Assembly: GCA_030019475.1 (NCBI GenBank) | Contig: JASEER010000001.1 | Coordinates: forward strand, 44,236 to 108,235 | Source of the DNA: Thermoanaerobacterales bacterium | GTDB lineage: Bacteria > Bacillota > Desulfotomaculia > Desulfotomaculales > JASEER01 | Length of the DNA: 64,000 bases | Direction: 5' to 3' | In this document: in pieces, positions 32,341-41,174 of the stretch | Layout of the letters: each line of letters begins with the position of its first letter | How positions within the stretch are numbered: position 1 is the stretch's first letter | Notes under the pieces: generated by a model | The model's database searches: none | The model's input: only the letters and a program-made list of their open reading frames with translations | What the model was told of the DNA's origin: nothing | Program-made: the position numbers and the translations under genes

Positions 32341-32393
32341 GGGATTCGCTGCCGCGAATCCCTTCCCTCCCGAGGGCCGACGACCGACGACTA
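32341..32393. repeat. Intergenic repeat, copy C
   Basis: GGGATTCGC-N4-GCGAATCCC (32341-32362) then CCGACGACCGACGACTAC (32377-32393). It lies between the convergent lgt and ylbF-like genes and starts directly after the lgt stop. Confidence 0.65.
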
Positions 32394-32735
32394 CTTCGCG
32401 TCCTTTTCCACTCCGGCCCGGATGACGATCTCCATGGCCTTGTTCAGCAGGTCCTGCAACTCCTTCTGTGCCTCGGTAAACGCCTGTACCAGGGGGTTTT
32501 CCGCCATTTTCAGTTCTATCTGTTCCAGGGCGCGTTGTTCCTCGGGAGGGATCTCCCGGCCCTGTTTCTGGGCCTCGGCGATCCGTTGTTGCATCTGGTG
32601 AAAGGCGTACAGCAGGTCGCGGCAGGCTTCGCTGGCGAACATTTCATCCCGTCGCTTCTGCACGTCCTTGAACGCCGCCGATTCGGCGATCACCCGGCCG
32701 AGTTCCCGGGCCTTCTCCATGACCTGTTCGGACAA
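32391..32735 (-). CDS. YlbF/YmcA-family regulator
   Basis: A 114-residue helical protein of the YlbF/YmcA (DUF964) family: ARELGRVIAESAAFKDVQKRRDEM, then MQQRIAEAQKQGREI, then MAENPLVQAFTEAQKELQDLL. In Bacillus, YlbF, YmcA and YaaT form a complex that promotes RNase Y-dependent mRNA maturation and sporulation or competence. TTG at 32735 follows GGAGGGG. The family assignment is good; whether it is ylbF or ymcA cannot be decided. Confidence 0.85.
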   Translation of the reverse strand: MSEQVMEKARELGRVIAESAAFKDVQKRRDEMFASEACRDLLYAFHQMQQRIAEAQKQGREIPPEEQRALEQIELKMAENPLVQAFTEAQKELQDLLNKAMEIVIRAGVEKDAK

Positions 32736-32914
32736 CTCGCTTCACCCCTCCGTATTATTGACCATTCCGCGGTCGGACATTGGAGACATTATACCACGCC
32801 GGAACAAGGAAAGATATCCTGGGGAAAAGACCCCGGTTCCACAAAGAGGTTCGGCGTTCCGGCATTACGGCGGGCCTGCGTTTATATATTGTCCCCTGGG
32901 ACGGTTTTTAGGGC

Positions 32915-32943
32915 TTGTCACCCCTTACGGAAGATGATATAGT
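32915..32943 (+). promoter_or_regulatory. Promoter of the APS reductase operon
   Basis: TTGTCA (32915-32920), 17 bases, TATAGT (32938-32943). It is the best sigma-A-like promoter in the 740 bases before aprB and would give a leader of about 525 bases. Confidence 0.7.
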
Positions 32944-33476
32944 GTGACTAGTTAGCGGGTTTTTATTACCCTTTATGTGCGATTGTTCACAAGAGTCCGA
33001 TGGGGGGTTGCCTCGGGGAACCGGGTTTTGCCGATCGCAAGTTCCGACACGAACCTTCATTAATGGAAATAAATGGGTTTAGAATTTGCGGCAGGAAAAA
33101 GGGCTTTGGACGTCGAATGAGCATTAGCAAAGGGTCCAGCGGTCAGTCGGGACAGACGATGGTGGTTTCGGGTACCTGAACCGGTGCGGTGAATGGCTCA
33201 AAGCGCGGCGGTTGGGTACTCTGGCGCGTTTGCTTGTCCTTGGTGTAACGAGAGGTTGCCTATAAACTGGAGGTTTACCCTGCGGAGCCCGGACGTGCCG
33301 CTAAGGCGCGGGACGTTCTCCGCAAGATGCTTTCCGAGGAATCGGAAGGATAAGAGACGCCATTGCGGAAGGGAGTGGTGTCAGAGGGAGTTTGATACCA
33401 GGGAGTGAGAGACGGACCGCTGGTTCGGGGATCGCTGGGATGTTCGTAAAAGAACGAATTTGAGGAGGTTGAGTAA
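32944..33476 (+). other. Long untranslated leader of aprBA
   Basis: No supported protein gene lies here. Structured segments are visible: TGCGGAG (33281-33287) with CTCCGCA (33318-33324) enclosing 30 bases, and TTCCGA-GGAA-TCGGAA (33332-33347), a stem with a GNRA-type tetraloop. The aprB ribosome-binding site GAGGAGG follows at the end. The leader may stabilise the very abundant apr mRNA or regulate it; no known riboswitch class is recognised. Confidence 0.45.
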
Positions 33477-33917
33477 ATGCCTGCTTTTGTGATGAACGAA
33501 AAGTGCGACGGGTGCAAGGGTCAGGACAAGACCGCTTGCATGTACATCTGCCCGAACGACCTGATGAAGCTCGACAAGGAGAGAATGCGGGCTTTTAACC
33601 AGGAACCGGATGCTTGCTGGGAGTGCCTCTGCTGCGGCAAGATCTGCCCACAGCAGGCCATTGACCTCCGGGGTTATGCCGACTTCGTGCCGATGGGCGC
33701 GAGCTGCGTGCCGCTCCGCGGTTCCGAGGATATTATGTGGACCGTGAAGTTCCGTAACGGCATGGTCAAGCGCTTCAAGTTCCCGATCCGGACCACGCCG
33801 GAAGGTTCCGCGGTACCCGATGGCGGCTTCGGCGCCGGGGCGGACGACATCAACAGCCCCCTGCTGTTTGCCGAGCCCGATTGCCTGGGCTTTGAGCTCC
33901 CGACCCTGAAAAAGTAA
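33477..33917 (+). CDS. aprB: Adenylylsulfate reductase beta subunit
   Basis: A 146-residue ferredoxin-like subunit carrying two [4Fe-4S] clusters that pass electrons to the FAD of AprA. Ligand cysteines: 10, 13, 21, 25 and 47, 50, 53, 57. Trp48 is the conserved tryptophan between cluster and FAD in known AprB. The C-terminal tail (about residues 105-146), which wraps around AprA in known structures, is present. The start follows GAGGAGG. It is cotranscribed with aprA 18 bases downstream. Cytoplasmic. Confidence 0.97.
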   Translation: MPAFVMNEKCDGCKGQDKTACMYICPNDLMKLDKERMRAFNQEPDACWECLCCGKICPQQAIDLRGYADFVPMGASCVPLRGSEDIMWTVKFRNGMVKRFKFPIRTTPEGSAVPDGGFGAGADDINSPLLFAEPDCLGFELPTLKK

Positions 33918-33935
33918 CGAAGGAGGTATACAGGA

Positions 33936-35810
33936 ATGGCGAATTTTGAAACCGTAGAGGTCACTACCGACCTGCTAATTCTGGGCGGCGGCATGGCGGC
34001 CTGCGGCGCGGCCGTAGAGGCTGCCCACTGGGCGAAGAAGCACGGCGTAAAGGTTACCCTGGTCGACAAGGCCGCGATGGACCGCAGCGGTGCCGTGGCG
34101 ATGGGCCTTTCCGCCATCAACCAGTACGTCAGCATCAAGCAGGGACTGAACACCGTCGAGCAGTATGTCACCTACGTTAAGAACGACTTGATGGGCGTCG
34201 CCCGCGACGACCTCGTCTATAACATCGCCCGCCACGTCGACGGTACCGTGCACCTGTTCGAGAAGTGGGGCCTGCCGATCTGGAAGGACGAGAACGGCGA
34301 GTACGTCCACGAGGGCCGCTGGCAGATCATGATCAACGGCGAGTCCTACAAGATCATCGTCGCCGAGGCCGCGAAGAACGCTCTCGGCAAGGACAACATC
34401 TACGAGCGCGTCTTCATCGTCGAGCCGCTGCTGGACGGCAACCGGGTAGCGGGCGCCGTCGGTTTCTCCACTCGCGAGAACAAGTTCTACGTCTTCAAGG
34501 CGAAGGCCGTCCTGGCCGCGATGGGCGGCGCGGTGCACGTCTTCAAGCCGCGGTCCAGCGGTGAGGGCCAGGGCCGTTCCTGGTACCCGCCCTTCAACTC
34601 CGGCGCCAGCGCCTACTTCACCATCAAGGCCGGCGCGGAGATGACCTGTCAGGAGGTCCGCTTCATCCCGGTTCGCTTCAAGGACGCCTACGGCCCGGTC
34701 GGCGCCTGGTTCCTGCTCTTCAAGTCCCGCGCCACCAGCGCCCTGGCCGGGAATTACATGGTTGAGCGCGGTGCCGAGCTCGCCAACTGGGGCCCGTACG
34801 GCAGCGTGAAGCCGATCCCGGCCAACCTGCGCAACTACCTCGGCATGCTCGACACCAACGAGGGCAAGGGCCCGCTCTACATGCGCACCGAGGAGGCCAT
34901 CGCCAACCTGGCCGCCAAGTACCAGGACGACGAGAAGGCCTTCAAGAAGAAGATGAAGGAACTCGAGGCCGAGGCCTGGGAAGACTTCCTCGACATGACC
35001 ATCGCGCAGGCCCTGCTGTGGGCCGCGACCAACGTCGAGCCCGAGAAGGTGCCTTCGGAAATCGCCGCCGCCGAGCCGTACTTCATCGGTTCGCACTCCG
35101 GCGCGTCCGGTGCCTGGGTCAGCGGTCCGAAGGACCTGGCTCCGCCCGAGTACTTCTGGGGCTATGAGAACATGACCACCGTGACCGGCCTGTTCGCCGC
35201 CGGCGACGCCTCCGGCGCGTCCAGCCACAAGTTCTCCTCCGGCTCCCACGCCGAGGGCCGTATCGCCGCCAAGTCGGCCGTCCGGTTCATCCTCGAGAAC
35301 AACACCCAGCCGAAGGTCGACATGGCCGAGGTTGAGAAGCTGAAGGAACGCATCCTCCGTCCGCTCGACCTGTTCGAGCAGTATAAGGACTTCGGCACCC
35401 AGCCGGAACTGAACCCGAACTACATCCTGCCGAAGCAGTATATGTTCCGCCTGCAGAAGCTGATGGACGAGTACGCCGGCGGTGTGACCGCGGCCTTCAC
35501 GACCAACAAGCCGATGCTCGATAGGGCTCTGCAGCTCCTGGCCTGGCTGAAGGAGGACTCCGAGAAGCTGGCGGCCCGTGACCTGCACGAACTGATGCGC
35601 TGCTGGGAGAACGTCCAGCGTACCTGGCAGGCCGAAGCCCACGTCCGCACCATCCTGTTCCGTGAAGAGACCCGGTGGCCGGGCTACTACTTCCGGGCCG
35701 ACTTCCCGACCATTGACGAGGAGAACTGGAAGTGCTTCGTCAACTGCAAGTGGGATCGGAACTCCGGCGAGTGGGAACTCTTCAAGAAGCCGATCATCTC
35801 GCTGGTATAG
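33936..35810 (+). CDS. aprA: Adenylylsulfate reductase alpha subunit
   Basis: A 624-residue FAD subunit that reduces APS to sulfite and AMP. The Rossmann motif DLLILGGGMAACGAAVEAA opens the protein. Family segments include MGLSAINQY, EVRFIPVRFKDAYGPVGAW (Arg242, Arg247), IGSHSGASGAW (His387) and GDASGASSHKFSSGSHAEGR. Arg and His of these segments are the likely counterparts of the substrate-pocket Arg and His of characterised enzymes, though numbering was not checked by alignment. The start follows GAAGGAGG. Followed by two strong stem-loops before qmoA. Confidence 0.98.
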   Translation: MANFETVEVTTDLLILGGGMAACGAAVEAAHWAKKHGVKVTLVDKAAMDRSGAVAMGLSAINQYVSIKQGLNTVEQYVTYVKNDLMGVARDDLVYNIARHVDGTVHLFEKWGLPIWKDENGEYVHEGRWQIMINGESYKIIVAEAAKNALGKDNIYERVFIVEPLLDGNRVAGAVGFSTRENKFYVFKAKAVLAAMGGAVHVFKPRSSGEGQGRSWYPPFNSGASAYFTIKAGAEMTCQEVRFIPVRFKDAYGPVGAWFLLFKSRATSALAGNYMVERGAELANWGPYGSVKPIPANLRNYLGMLDTNEGKGPLYMRTEEAIANLAAKYQDDEKAFKKKMKELEAEAWEDFLDMTIAQALLWAATNVEPEKVPSEIAAAEPYFIGSHSGASGAWVSGPKDLAPPEYFWGYENMTTVTGLFAAGDASGASSHKFSSGSHAEGRIAAKSAVRFILENNTQPKVDMAEVEKLKERILRPLDLFEQYKDFGTQPELNPNYILPKQYMFRLQKLMDEYAGGVTAAFTTNKPMLDRALQLLAWLKEDSEKLAARDLHELMRCWENVQRTWQAEAHVRTILFREETRWPGYYFRADFPTIDEENWKCFVNCKWDRNSGEWELFKKPIISLV

Positions 35811-35835
35811 CCCAGTAGGGACAAGAGGCGGGTTT

Positions 35836-35863
35836 GCGGGCGAAATCGAAAGATTTCGCCCGC
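35836..35863 (+). terminator. Strong stem-loop after aprA
   Basis: Perfect twelve-pair stem GCGGGCGAAATC / GATTTCGCCCGC with a GAAA tetraloop. The following TTCCCTTC is only weakly T-rich, so partial termination or 3'-end protection is as likely as full termination. Confidence 0.6.
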
Positions 35864-35928
35864 TTCCCTTCATCTTGCAGCCGATCCCGATGTAAAGCTC
35901 CGTGGAGGATGTCTGACGGCAGCCCGGA

Positions 35929-35952
35929 AGCGGGAGGCCTAGGCCTCCCGCT
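35929..35952 (+). other. Perfect 24-base palindrome between aprA and qmoA
   Basis: Two mirror halves, AGCGGGAGGCCT and its complement, meet without a spacer. In RNA it would form a near-loopless hairpin, followed by CCTTATGTATT. Possible second attenuator or processing site upstream of qmoA. Confidence 0.55.
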
Positions 35953-36031
35953 CCTTATGTATTACGCCCGGAGGCCCGGGGAATGAGGGTAAGGGTTTTC
36001 CCCTAAAGTAGAAAGCATGGGTGGTGAAAGG

Positions 36032-37276
36032 ATGATTAACAAAAGCATCCTGGTCGTCGGCGGGGGAATAGGCGGGCTGACTGCCGCCTTGGAGGCAGCG
36101 GAGGTGGGTTACGAGGTCATCCTGGTGGAAAAGAACCCCTATCTGGGTGGCCGGGTGGCCCAGCTGCACCACTATTTCCCCAAGCTTTGCCCCCCGAACT
36201 GCGGCCTGGAGATCAACTTCAAGCGGATCCGGTCCAACCCGAGGATCAAGTTTTTCACCCTGGCCGAGGTGGAGGCCATCAGCGGCGAAAAGGGCAACTA
36301 CGATGTTACCATTAAGCTCACGCCACGGTTCGTTACCCCGGACTGCACGGCCTGCGGCCAGTGCGTCGAGGTTTGCCCGCAAGACAGGCCGAACCCCTTC
36401 AACTACGGCCTGGACAAGACAAAGGCCATTTATCTGCCGCACAACTTCTCCTTCCCGATGAAGTACGTCGTTGATTCCACGGTTTGCCCCGGGGCCTCCT
36501 GCGGCAAGTGCGTCGAAGTATGCCCGGTGAAGGCCATCGACCTCGGCATGCAGGCCAAGACCGTGAACTTGAAGGTCGGGGCCGTGATTTGGGCGACCGG
36601 CTGGGATCCGTACGACGCGACGAAGATCGAGTATTACGGTTTCGGCCGCTATCCGGACGTCATCACCAACGTGCAGTTGGAGCGCCTGGCGGCCGTCAAC
36701 GGCCCGACCCAGGGCAAGATCGTCCGCCCCTCGGACGGCAAGGGCATTGAAACCATCGCCTTTGTGCAGTGTGCAGGGTCGCGGGACGAGAACCACCAGC
36801 CTTACTGCTCACAGGTTTGCTGCCTCGCCTCCCTGAAACAGGCGATGTACGTCCGGGAGCAGTATCCCGAGGCCAAGATCTACATCTTCTACATCGATAT
36901 CCGTTCCCTCGGCAAGTACGAGGATGTTTACACGAAGGTTCAGGAAGACGCGGGCGTCGTCTTCATCAAGGGGAAGGTAGGCGAGATTACCGAGAACCCG
37001 GAGACGAAGAAGCTCGTCCTGGAGGTCGAGGACCAACTGGCCGGCGAGGTCATCCATCCGGAAGTGGACATGGTCGTCCTGGCGACCGGAATGGCCCCGG
37101 CGGCGAAGCCCGCCGGCGGTGCGGCGGCCCTTGACGCCGACGGTTTCGTGGCTTCCGAGGACGGCGTTGTCGGTGCCGGCTGCGCCAGGAAACCGATGGA
37201 GGTCGCTTCCACGGTACGCGACGCGACGGCGGCGGCCCTCAAGGCTATTCAGGCTGTGGCGGGGGGTGGCAACTAA
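36032..37276 (+). CDS. qmoA: Quinone-interacting oxidoreductase subunit QmoA (HdrA-like)
   Basis: A 414-residue HdrA-like flavoprotein. It has an FAD-binding start (SILVVGGGIGGLTAALEAAE), the HdrA cysteine region LCPPNCGLEI, a ferredoxin domain with two clusters (CTACGQCVEVCPQ and CPGASCGKCVEVCPVKA), and a second FAD segment. QmoAB pass electrons to APS reductase. ATG at 36032 follows GGTGGTGAAAGG; an ATG five codons upstream has no ribosome-binding site. The stop overlaps the qmoB start by one base. Confidence 0.94.
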   Translation: MINKSILVVGGGIGGLTAALEAAEVGYEVILVEKNPYLGGRVAQLHHYFPKLCPPNCGLEINFKRIRSNPRIKFFTLAEVEAISGEKGNYDVTIKLTPRFVTPDCTACGQCVEVCPQDRPNPFNYGLDKTKAIYLPHNFSFPMKYVVDSTVCPGASCGKCVEVCPVKAIDLGMQAKTVNLKVGAVIWATGWDPYDATKIEYYGFGRYPDVITNVQLERLAAVNGPTQGKIVRPSDGKGIETIAFVQCAGSRDENHQPYCSQVCCLASLKQAMYVREQYPEAKIYIFYIDIRSLGKYEDVYTKVQEDAGVVFIKGKVGEITENPETKKLVLEVEDQLAGEVIHPEVDMVVLATGMAPAAKPAGGAAALDADGFVASEDGVVGAGCARKPMEVASTVRDATAAALKAIQAVAGGGN

Positions 37277-39420
37277 TGGATAAGAAGATCGGGTTTTTCA
37301 TTTGTACCGGCTGCGGCATCGGCGAAGCCCTGGACGTAGCCGCCCTGTGCAAGGTGGCCACGAAGGAGGGCAAGGCTCCCAGTTGCAAGCAGCACCCCTT
37401 CCTGTGCGGCCAGGAGGGTCTGGAATTCATCAAGAAGGACATCGCCGAGGGCGTCAACACGGTCGTCATCGCGGGCTGCTCGTCCCGCATGAACTACGAC
37501 GTCTTTGACTTCGGCCCCGAGGTCATCGTGGAGCGCATTAACTTCCGCGAGCAGGTTGTCTGGTGTCACCCGGCCAACGACGAGGACACCCAGATGACGG
37601 CCGAGGACTACATCCGGATGGCGATGGCGAAGCTCAAGACCCTCGAGCTGCCCGAGCCGTTCGTCCCGGAGGACGTTTCAAAGGACGTCCTGGTCGTCGG
37701 CGGCGGCCTGACCGGTTTGACCGCCGCCCTTGAGGTGGCCGAGGCCGGCTACCGTGCCGTCCTGGTCGAGAAGGAGTCGAACCTGGGCGGTTACACGGCG
37801 GCCTTCTACAAGCAGGCCCCGTCCCGGCCCCCGTATACCGACCTGGAGCCCAACGAGGTCCCGGCCAAAGTACAGGCCGTTACCGACAATCCCAACATTA
37901 AGGTCTATACCTCCGCGGTGGTTGAAAAGATCGAGGGCGGCCCCGGCAAGTTCGACGTGACCATCAAGACCGCCGGCGGGAGCGCCGGCGAGCGCGTCGG
38001 CGCGGTCATCCTGGCCACCGGGGCGAAGCCCTTCGACCCCACGCCCCTCGAAAACTTCGGGTACGGCAAGTACCCGGACGTAATCACCCAGGCCCAGATG
38101 GAGGAACTGGCGGCGAAGGGCAAGATCACCCGGCCGTCCGACGGCAAGCCCGTCCAGCGGGTGGCCTTTATCCAGTGCGTCGGTTCCCGCGACAAGGAGC
38201 ACCTGCCCTACTGCTCGGCCGCCTGCTGCGTGGAGTCCCTGAAGCAGGCCGCCTACCTCAAGGAACTCAACCCCGAGGCGCAGGCCTATGTCTTCTACAA
38301 GGACCTCAGGGCTACCGGGAAGTATGAGCACTTCTACAAGCGCCTGCAGGACCTGGGTACGGTGTTCGTCAAGGGCGAGACCTCCGCGATCAAGATCGAG
38401 CAGTCCGGCGGGCAGCTCGTCGTCCAGGGTGAGGACGTCATCCTGCGCGAGAAGGTCAACCTGCCCGTGGACCTGGTGGTGCTCGCCAACGGCATGGTGC
38501 CCACTACGGCCGGCGAGGAGAACATCCTGAACCTGGCCTACCGCCAGGGACCGGAGCTGCCGATCCTGAAGTACGGCTTCCCGGACTCGCACTTTATCTG
38601 CTTCCCCTACGAGACCCGCCGTACGGGCGTGTACGCCGCCGGCAGCGTGCGAGCGCCGATGCACGTCCCGGCCGCCGTGGAGGACGCCACCGGCGCGGCC
38701 TTGAAGGCCATCCAGGTCGTGGAGTCGGTGTCCCGCGGCGCAGCCGTGCACCCGCGGTCCGGGGACCTGTCCTTCCCCGAGTTCTTCATGCAGCGCTGCA
38801 CCCAGTGCAAGCGGTGTACCGAAGAGTGTCCGTTCGGGGCGATCAACGAGGATGAAAAGGGGAACCCGCTGCCGGAGCCGACCCGCTGCCGCCGGTGCGG
38901 CACCTGTATGGGGGCCTGTCCGGAGCGGATCATTTCCTTCAAGAACTACTCGGTGCCGATGATCGGCAATATGGCCAAGGCCATCGAAGTGCCGGAGGAG
39001 GACGAGGAGAAGCCGCGCATCCTGGTCTTCGCCTGTGAGAACGACGCCATTCCGGCCCTCGATATGGCCGGCTTGCAGCGTATGCAGTACAGCAACTGGG
39101 TGCGTATTATCCCGGTGCGCTGCCTGGGTTCACTGAACCTGGTCTGGATCGCCGACGCGATGTCGAAGGGCATCGACGGTGTCCTGCTCCTGGGCTGCAA
39201 GCACGGTGACGACTACCAGTGCCACTTCGTCAAGGGCAGTGAGCTGGCCGGGATCCGCCTCTCGAAGGTCTCGGAAACGCTGGACCGGCTCGGTCTGGAG
39301 TCCGAACGCGTGCAGATCCAGGAAGTAAGCATCATGGACTACGACCAGATCCCCGGCATCATCGACCGCTTTGCGGCCCGACTGGATGAGCTGGGGCCCA
39401 ACCCCATGAAGGGTTTCTAA
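37276..39420 (+). CDS. qmoB: Quinone-interacting oxidoreductase subunit QmoB (HdrA/MvhD-like)
   Basis: A 714-residue protein. The N-terminal part (to about 130) is a cysteine-rich domain (FFICTGCGIGEALD), then an HdrA-like FAD domain (DVLVVGGGLTGLTAALEVAEAG), a two-cluster ferredoxin module (CTQCKRCTEECPFG and CRRCGTCMGACPERI) and a C-terminal MvhD-like [2Fe-2S] domain (about 580-714; VFACENDAIP, VRCLGSL, LGCKHGDDYQC). It is the partner of QmoA and the likely electron exit toward AprBA. The start overlaps the qmoA stop. Confidence 0.95.
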   Translation: MDKKIGFFICTGCGIGEALDVAALCKVATKEGKAPSCKQHPFLCGQEGLEFIKKDIAEGVNTVVIAGCSSRMNYDVFDFGPEVIVERINFREQVVWCHPANDEDTQMTAEDYIRMAMAKLKTLELPEPFVPEDVSKDVLVVGGGLTGLTAALEVAEAGYRAVLVEKESNLGGYTAAFYKQAPSRPPYTDLEPNEVPAKVQAVTDNPNIKVYTSAVVEKIEGGPGKFDVTIKTAGGSAGERVGAVILATGAKPFDPTPLENFGYGKYPDVITQAQMEELAAKGKITRPSDGKPVQRVAFIQCVGSRDKEHLPYCSAACCVESLKQAAYLKELNPEAQAYVFYKDLRATGKYEHFYKRLQDLGTVFVKGETSAIKIEQSGGQLVVQGEDVILREKVNLPVDLVVLANGMVPTTAGEENILNLAYRQGPELPILKYGFPDSHFICFPYETRRTGVYAAGSVRAPMHVPAAVEDATGAALKAIQVVESVSRGAAVHPRSGDLSFPEFFMQRCTQCKRCTEECPFGAINEDEKGNPLPEPTRCRRCGTCMGACPERIISFKNYSVPMIGNMAKAIEVPEEDEEKPRILVFACENDAIPALDMAGLQRMQYSNWVRIIPVRCLGSLNLVWIADAMSKGIDGVLLLGCKHGDDYQCHFVKGSELAGIRLSKVSETLDRLGLESERVQIQEVSIMDYDQIPGIIDRFAARLDELGPNPMKGF

Positions 39421-39457
39421 GCCCGGTGTCGTATTCTGACTGGCAGACGAGAAGATA

Positions 39458-39493
39458 AGTCCCCCGGGCGGCGGCGGCCGCCCGGGAGGGACT
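39458..39493 (+). other. Stem-loop between qmoB and hdrC
   Basis: AGTCCC with CCGGGCGGC pairs to GCCGCCCGGG and GGGACT around a tiny loop, followed by TCTCTTT. An outer repeat GGTGTC (39425) / GACACC (39509) could extend it. It may be a partial terminator or RNA-processing site that sets the hdrCB to qmoAB ratio. Confidence 0.5.
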
Positions 39494-39540
39494 TCTCTTT
39501 AGAGTTCTGACACCGAGACCAGTCTGGAGGGGGTAAGTAA

Positions 39541-40146
39541 ATGTCCGCCGCGAACGAGCAGGCGTCCAGGTTCGATCCCGGCTTCGCGCGTGAGTTCTAC
39601 GCGCTCGAGAACGGGGAATACGCCAAGTTGTGCATGCAGTGCGGGTTGTGCGCCGTCACTTGCGCCTCGCGCGAGTTCATGGACCTCCCGCCGCGCAAAC
39701 TGTTCAAGCTGGTCCAGGCCGGCGACAAGGAAGCCGTGCTACAGTCCCAGACGCCCTGGTTGTGCACCTCGTGCATGACCTGCACCGTACGCTGCCCGCG
39801 TGGTATTCCGATCATCGATGTAATGCATGGGCTTAAGTACTTCCTGATCCAGCAAGGGTCTAAAGCACCTGTGGCCCTGATGAGCAAGATCTTTGCCGAA
39901 AATATGCTCAGGCGCGGGCGCGTCTTCGAATTGGCGTTGACCAACAGCTTCTTCCTGAAGGCTTACGGTCCCGTGGGGGCCATCCCGATCGCCCTCAAGA
40001 TGCGCAGTGTCGGCCAGCCGATGCTGCTCAAAGGACGTCTGCCGCTGAAGCCGCCGAAGAAGATCAAGGGGCTGGACCAGGTCCACAAGATCGTCAAGAA
40101 GGCGACCGAGGTTATGAAGAGGGAGGGACACCAGGATGGCGTATAG
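39541..40146 (+). CDS. hdrC: HdrC-like iron-sulfur subunit (QmoC replacement)
   Basis: A 201-residue ferredoxin-type protein with two [4Fe-4S] motifs: CMQCGLCAVTC (about 34-44) and CTSCMTCTVRCPRG (about 77-90), then a helical domain. In Gram-negative sulfate reducers the equivalent sequence is fused to a cytochrome-b-like membrane anchor as QmoC; no transmembrane part is present here, so the complex is probably soluble or membrane-peripheral. The start follows GGAGGGGG. Its stop overlaps hdrB by 11 bases. Confidence 0.92.
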   Translation: MSAANEQASRFDPGFAREFYALENGEYAKLCMQCGLCAVTCASREFMDLPPRKLFKLVQAGDKEAVLQSQTPWLCTSCMTCTVRCPRGIPIIDVMHGLKYFLIQQGSKAPVALMSKIFAENMLRRGRVFELALTNSFFLKAYGPVGAIPIALKMRSVGQPMLLKGRLPLKPPKKIKGLDQVHKIVKKATEVMKREGHQDGV

Positions 40147-41020
40147 CTTTTATCCCGGCTGTTCAATGGAGGCTACGGGCAAGGCCTACCTGGTTTCTCT
40201 CGAGGCCGTCAGCCATGCTCTGGGACTTGAGCTGAAGGAGATCCCGGACTGGAACTGCTGCGGCGCCACTGTGTCGGCCAACGCCATCGGGGACCTGCCG
40301 CAGCTGGCCATGACGGCGCGTAACCTGGCCCTGGCCGAACCGGCCGGCAACGACATCGTTGTCGGCTGCAGTTCCTGCTACCTGAACATGGCGTGGGCGA
40401 ACGAGAAGTTCAAGACCGACGCCAGGTTCCGTTCCCAGGTCAGCGAGGCCCTGGGCGCGGCCGGCCTCAAGTACGAGGGCGGCCTGCGCGTGCGCCACCT
40501 GATCGACGTCCTGGTAAACGACATCGGCCTGGATAATCTTAAGGCACGCACCATCAAGCCGCTGGCGGGCATGAAAATCGCCTGCTACTCCGGCTGCCAG
40601 ACGGTCCGTGCCATCCGCCGGCGCGATTTTGACAACGTTGAGTACCCCGTCATGCTGAGCCGTATCGTCGAGGCCCTGGGCGCGACCCCCGTGCCGTTCC
40701 CGGCCGCGGCCCGGTGCTGTGGCGGCTCGCAGCAGTTCACCCGGGTGGAACTGATTCACGAGCTTACGGGCTACGTCCTCGAGACGGCGGCCAAGAACGG
40801 CGCCGAGGCGATCGTCACCCCATGCCCGATGTGCCACATGAACACCGATGTATATCAGGCGGAGATCAACAGGGTCAAAGGAACCAACTACTACTTACCC
40901 GTCTTCTTCCTTACACAGTTGATCGGCCTGGCCTTTGACCTTAAACCGAAGGATCTCGGTTTCAGCTTCAATGTCGTATCCCCTGACAAGCTTTTCGCCA
41001 AGCACAACATTAAGAACTAA
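40136..41020 (+). CDS. hdrB: HdrB-like subunit with two CCG domains
   Basis: A 294-residue protein of two CCG domains that bind noncubane [4Fe-4S] clusters in heterodisulfide reductase. Motifs: YSFYPGCSMEATGKAY, WNCCGATVSAN, CSSCYLNMAW, then YSGCQTVRAIRR, RCCGGSQQF and TPCPMCHMNTD. With HdrC and QmoAB it forms the Hdr/Qmo electron path to AprBA. The physiological thiol or quinone partner is not known for this arrangement. Confidence 0.94.
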   Translation: MAYSFYPGCSMEATGKAYLVSLEAVSHALGLELKEIPDWNCCGATVSANAIGDLPQLAMTARNLALAEPAGNDIVVGCSSCYLNMAWANEKFKTDARFRSQVSEALGAAGLKYEGGLRVRHLIDVLVNDIGLDNLKARTIKPLAGMKIACYSGCQTVRAIRRRDFDNVEYPVMLSRIVEALGATPVPFPAAARCCGGSQQFTRVELIHELTGYVLETAAKNGAEAIVTPCPMCHMNTDVYQAEINRVKGTNYYLPVFFLTQLIGLAFDLKPKDLGFSFNVVSPDKLFAKHNIKN

Positions 41021-41032
41021 GGCCATAAGGGG

Positions 41033-41064
41033 GGGCGCCTTGCGGGGCGCCCTTTTTGTTTTTC
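41033..41064 (+). terminator. Terminator of the aprBA-qmoAB-hdrCB operon
   Basis: Stem GGGCGCC / GGCGCCC extended by flanking G/C bases, followed by CTTTTTGTTTTT. It separates the core operon from the AprA paralog gene. Confidence 0.9.
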
Positions 41065-41174
41065 CATAAGCCTCAGGGAGGGGAAACCAGGGTACGGGGC
41101 GAATAGCATACATATCCCTTGACCTGAAGCGGGTGCGCTGTTGGGAATCGCGGAGGCCTTAGGAGGGACACACG

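Noticed and set aside
33193..33408. 71-codon ORF with CPWC and other cysteines in the apr leader
   Set aside because: No ribosome-binding site, no family resemblance; the region looks like structured RNA.
33975..35873. 632-codon ORF antisense to aprA
   Set aside because: Exact shadow of a well-conserved gene; composition is low-complexity Leu/Gly/Asp.
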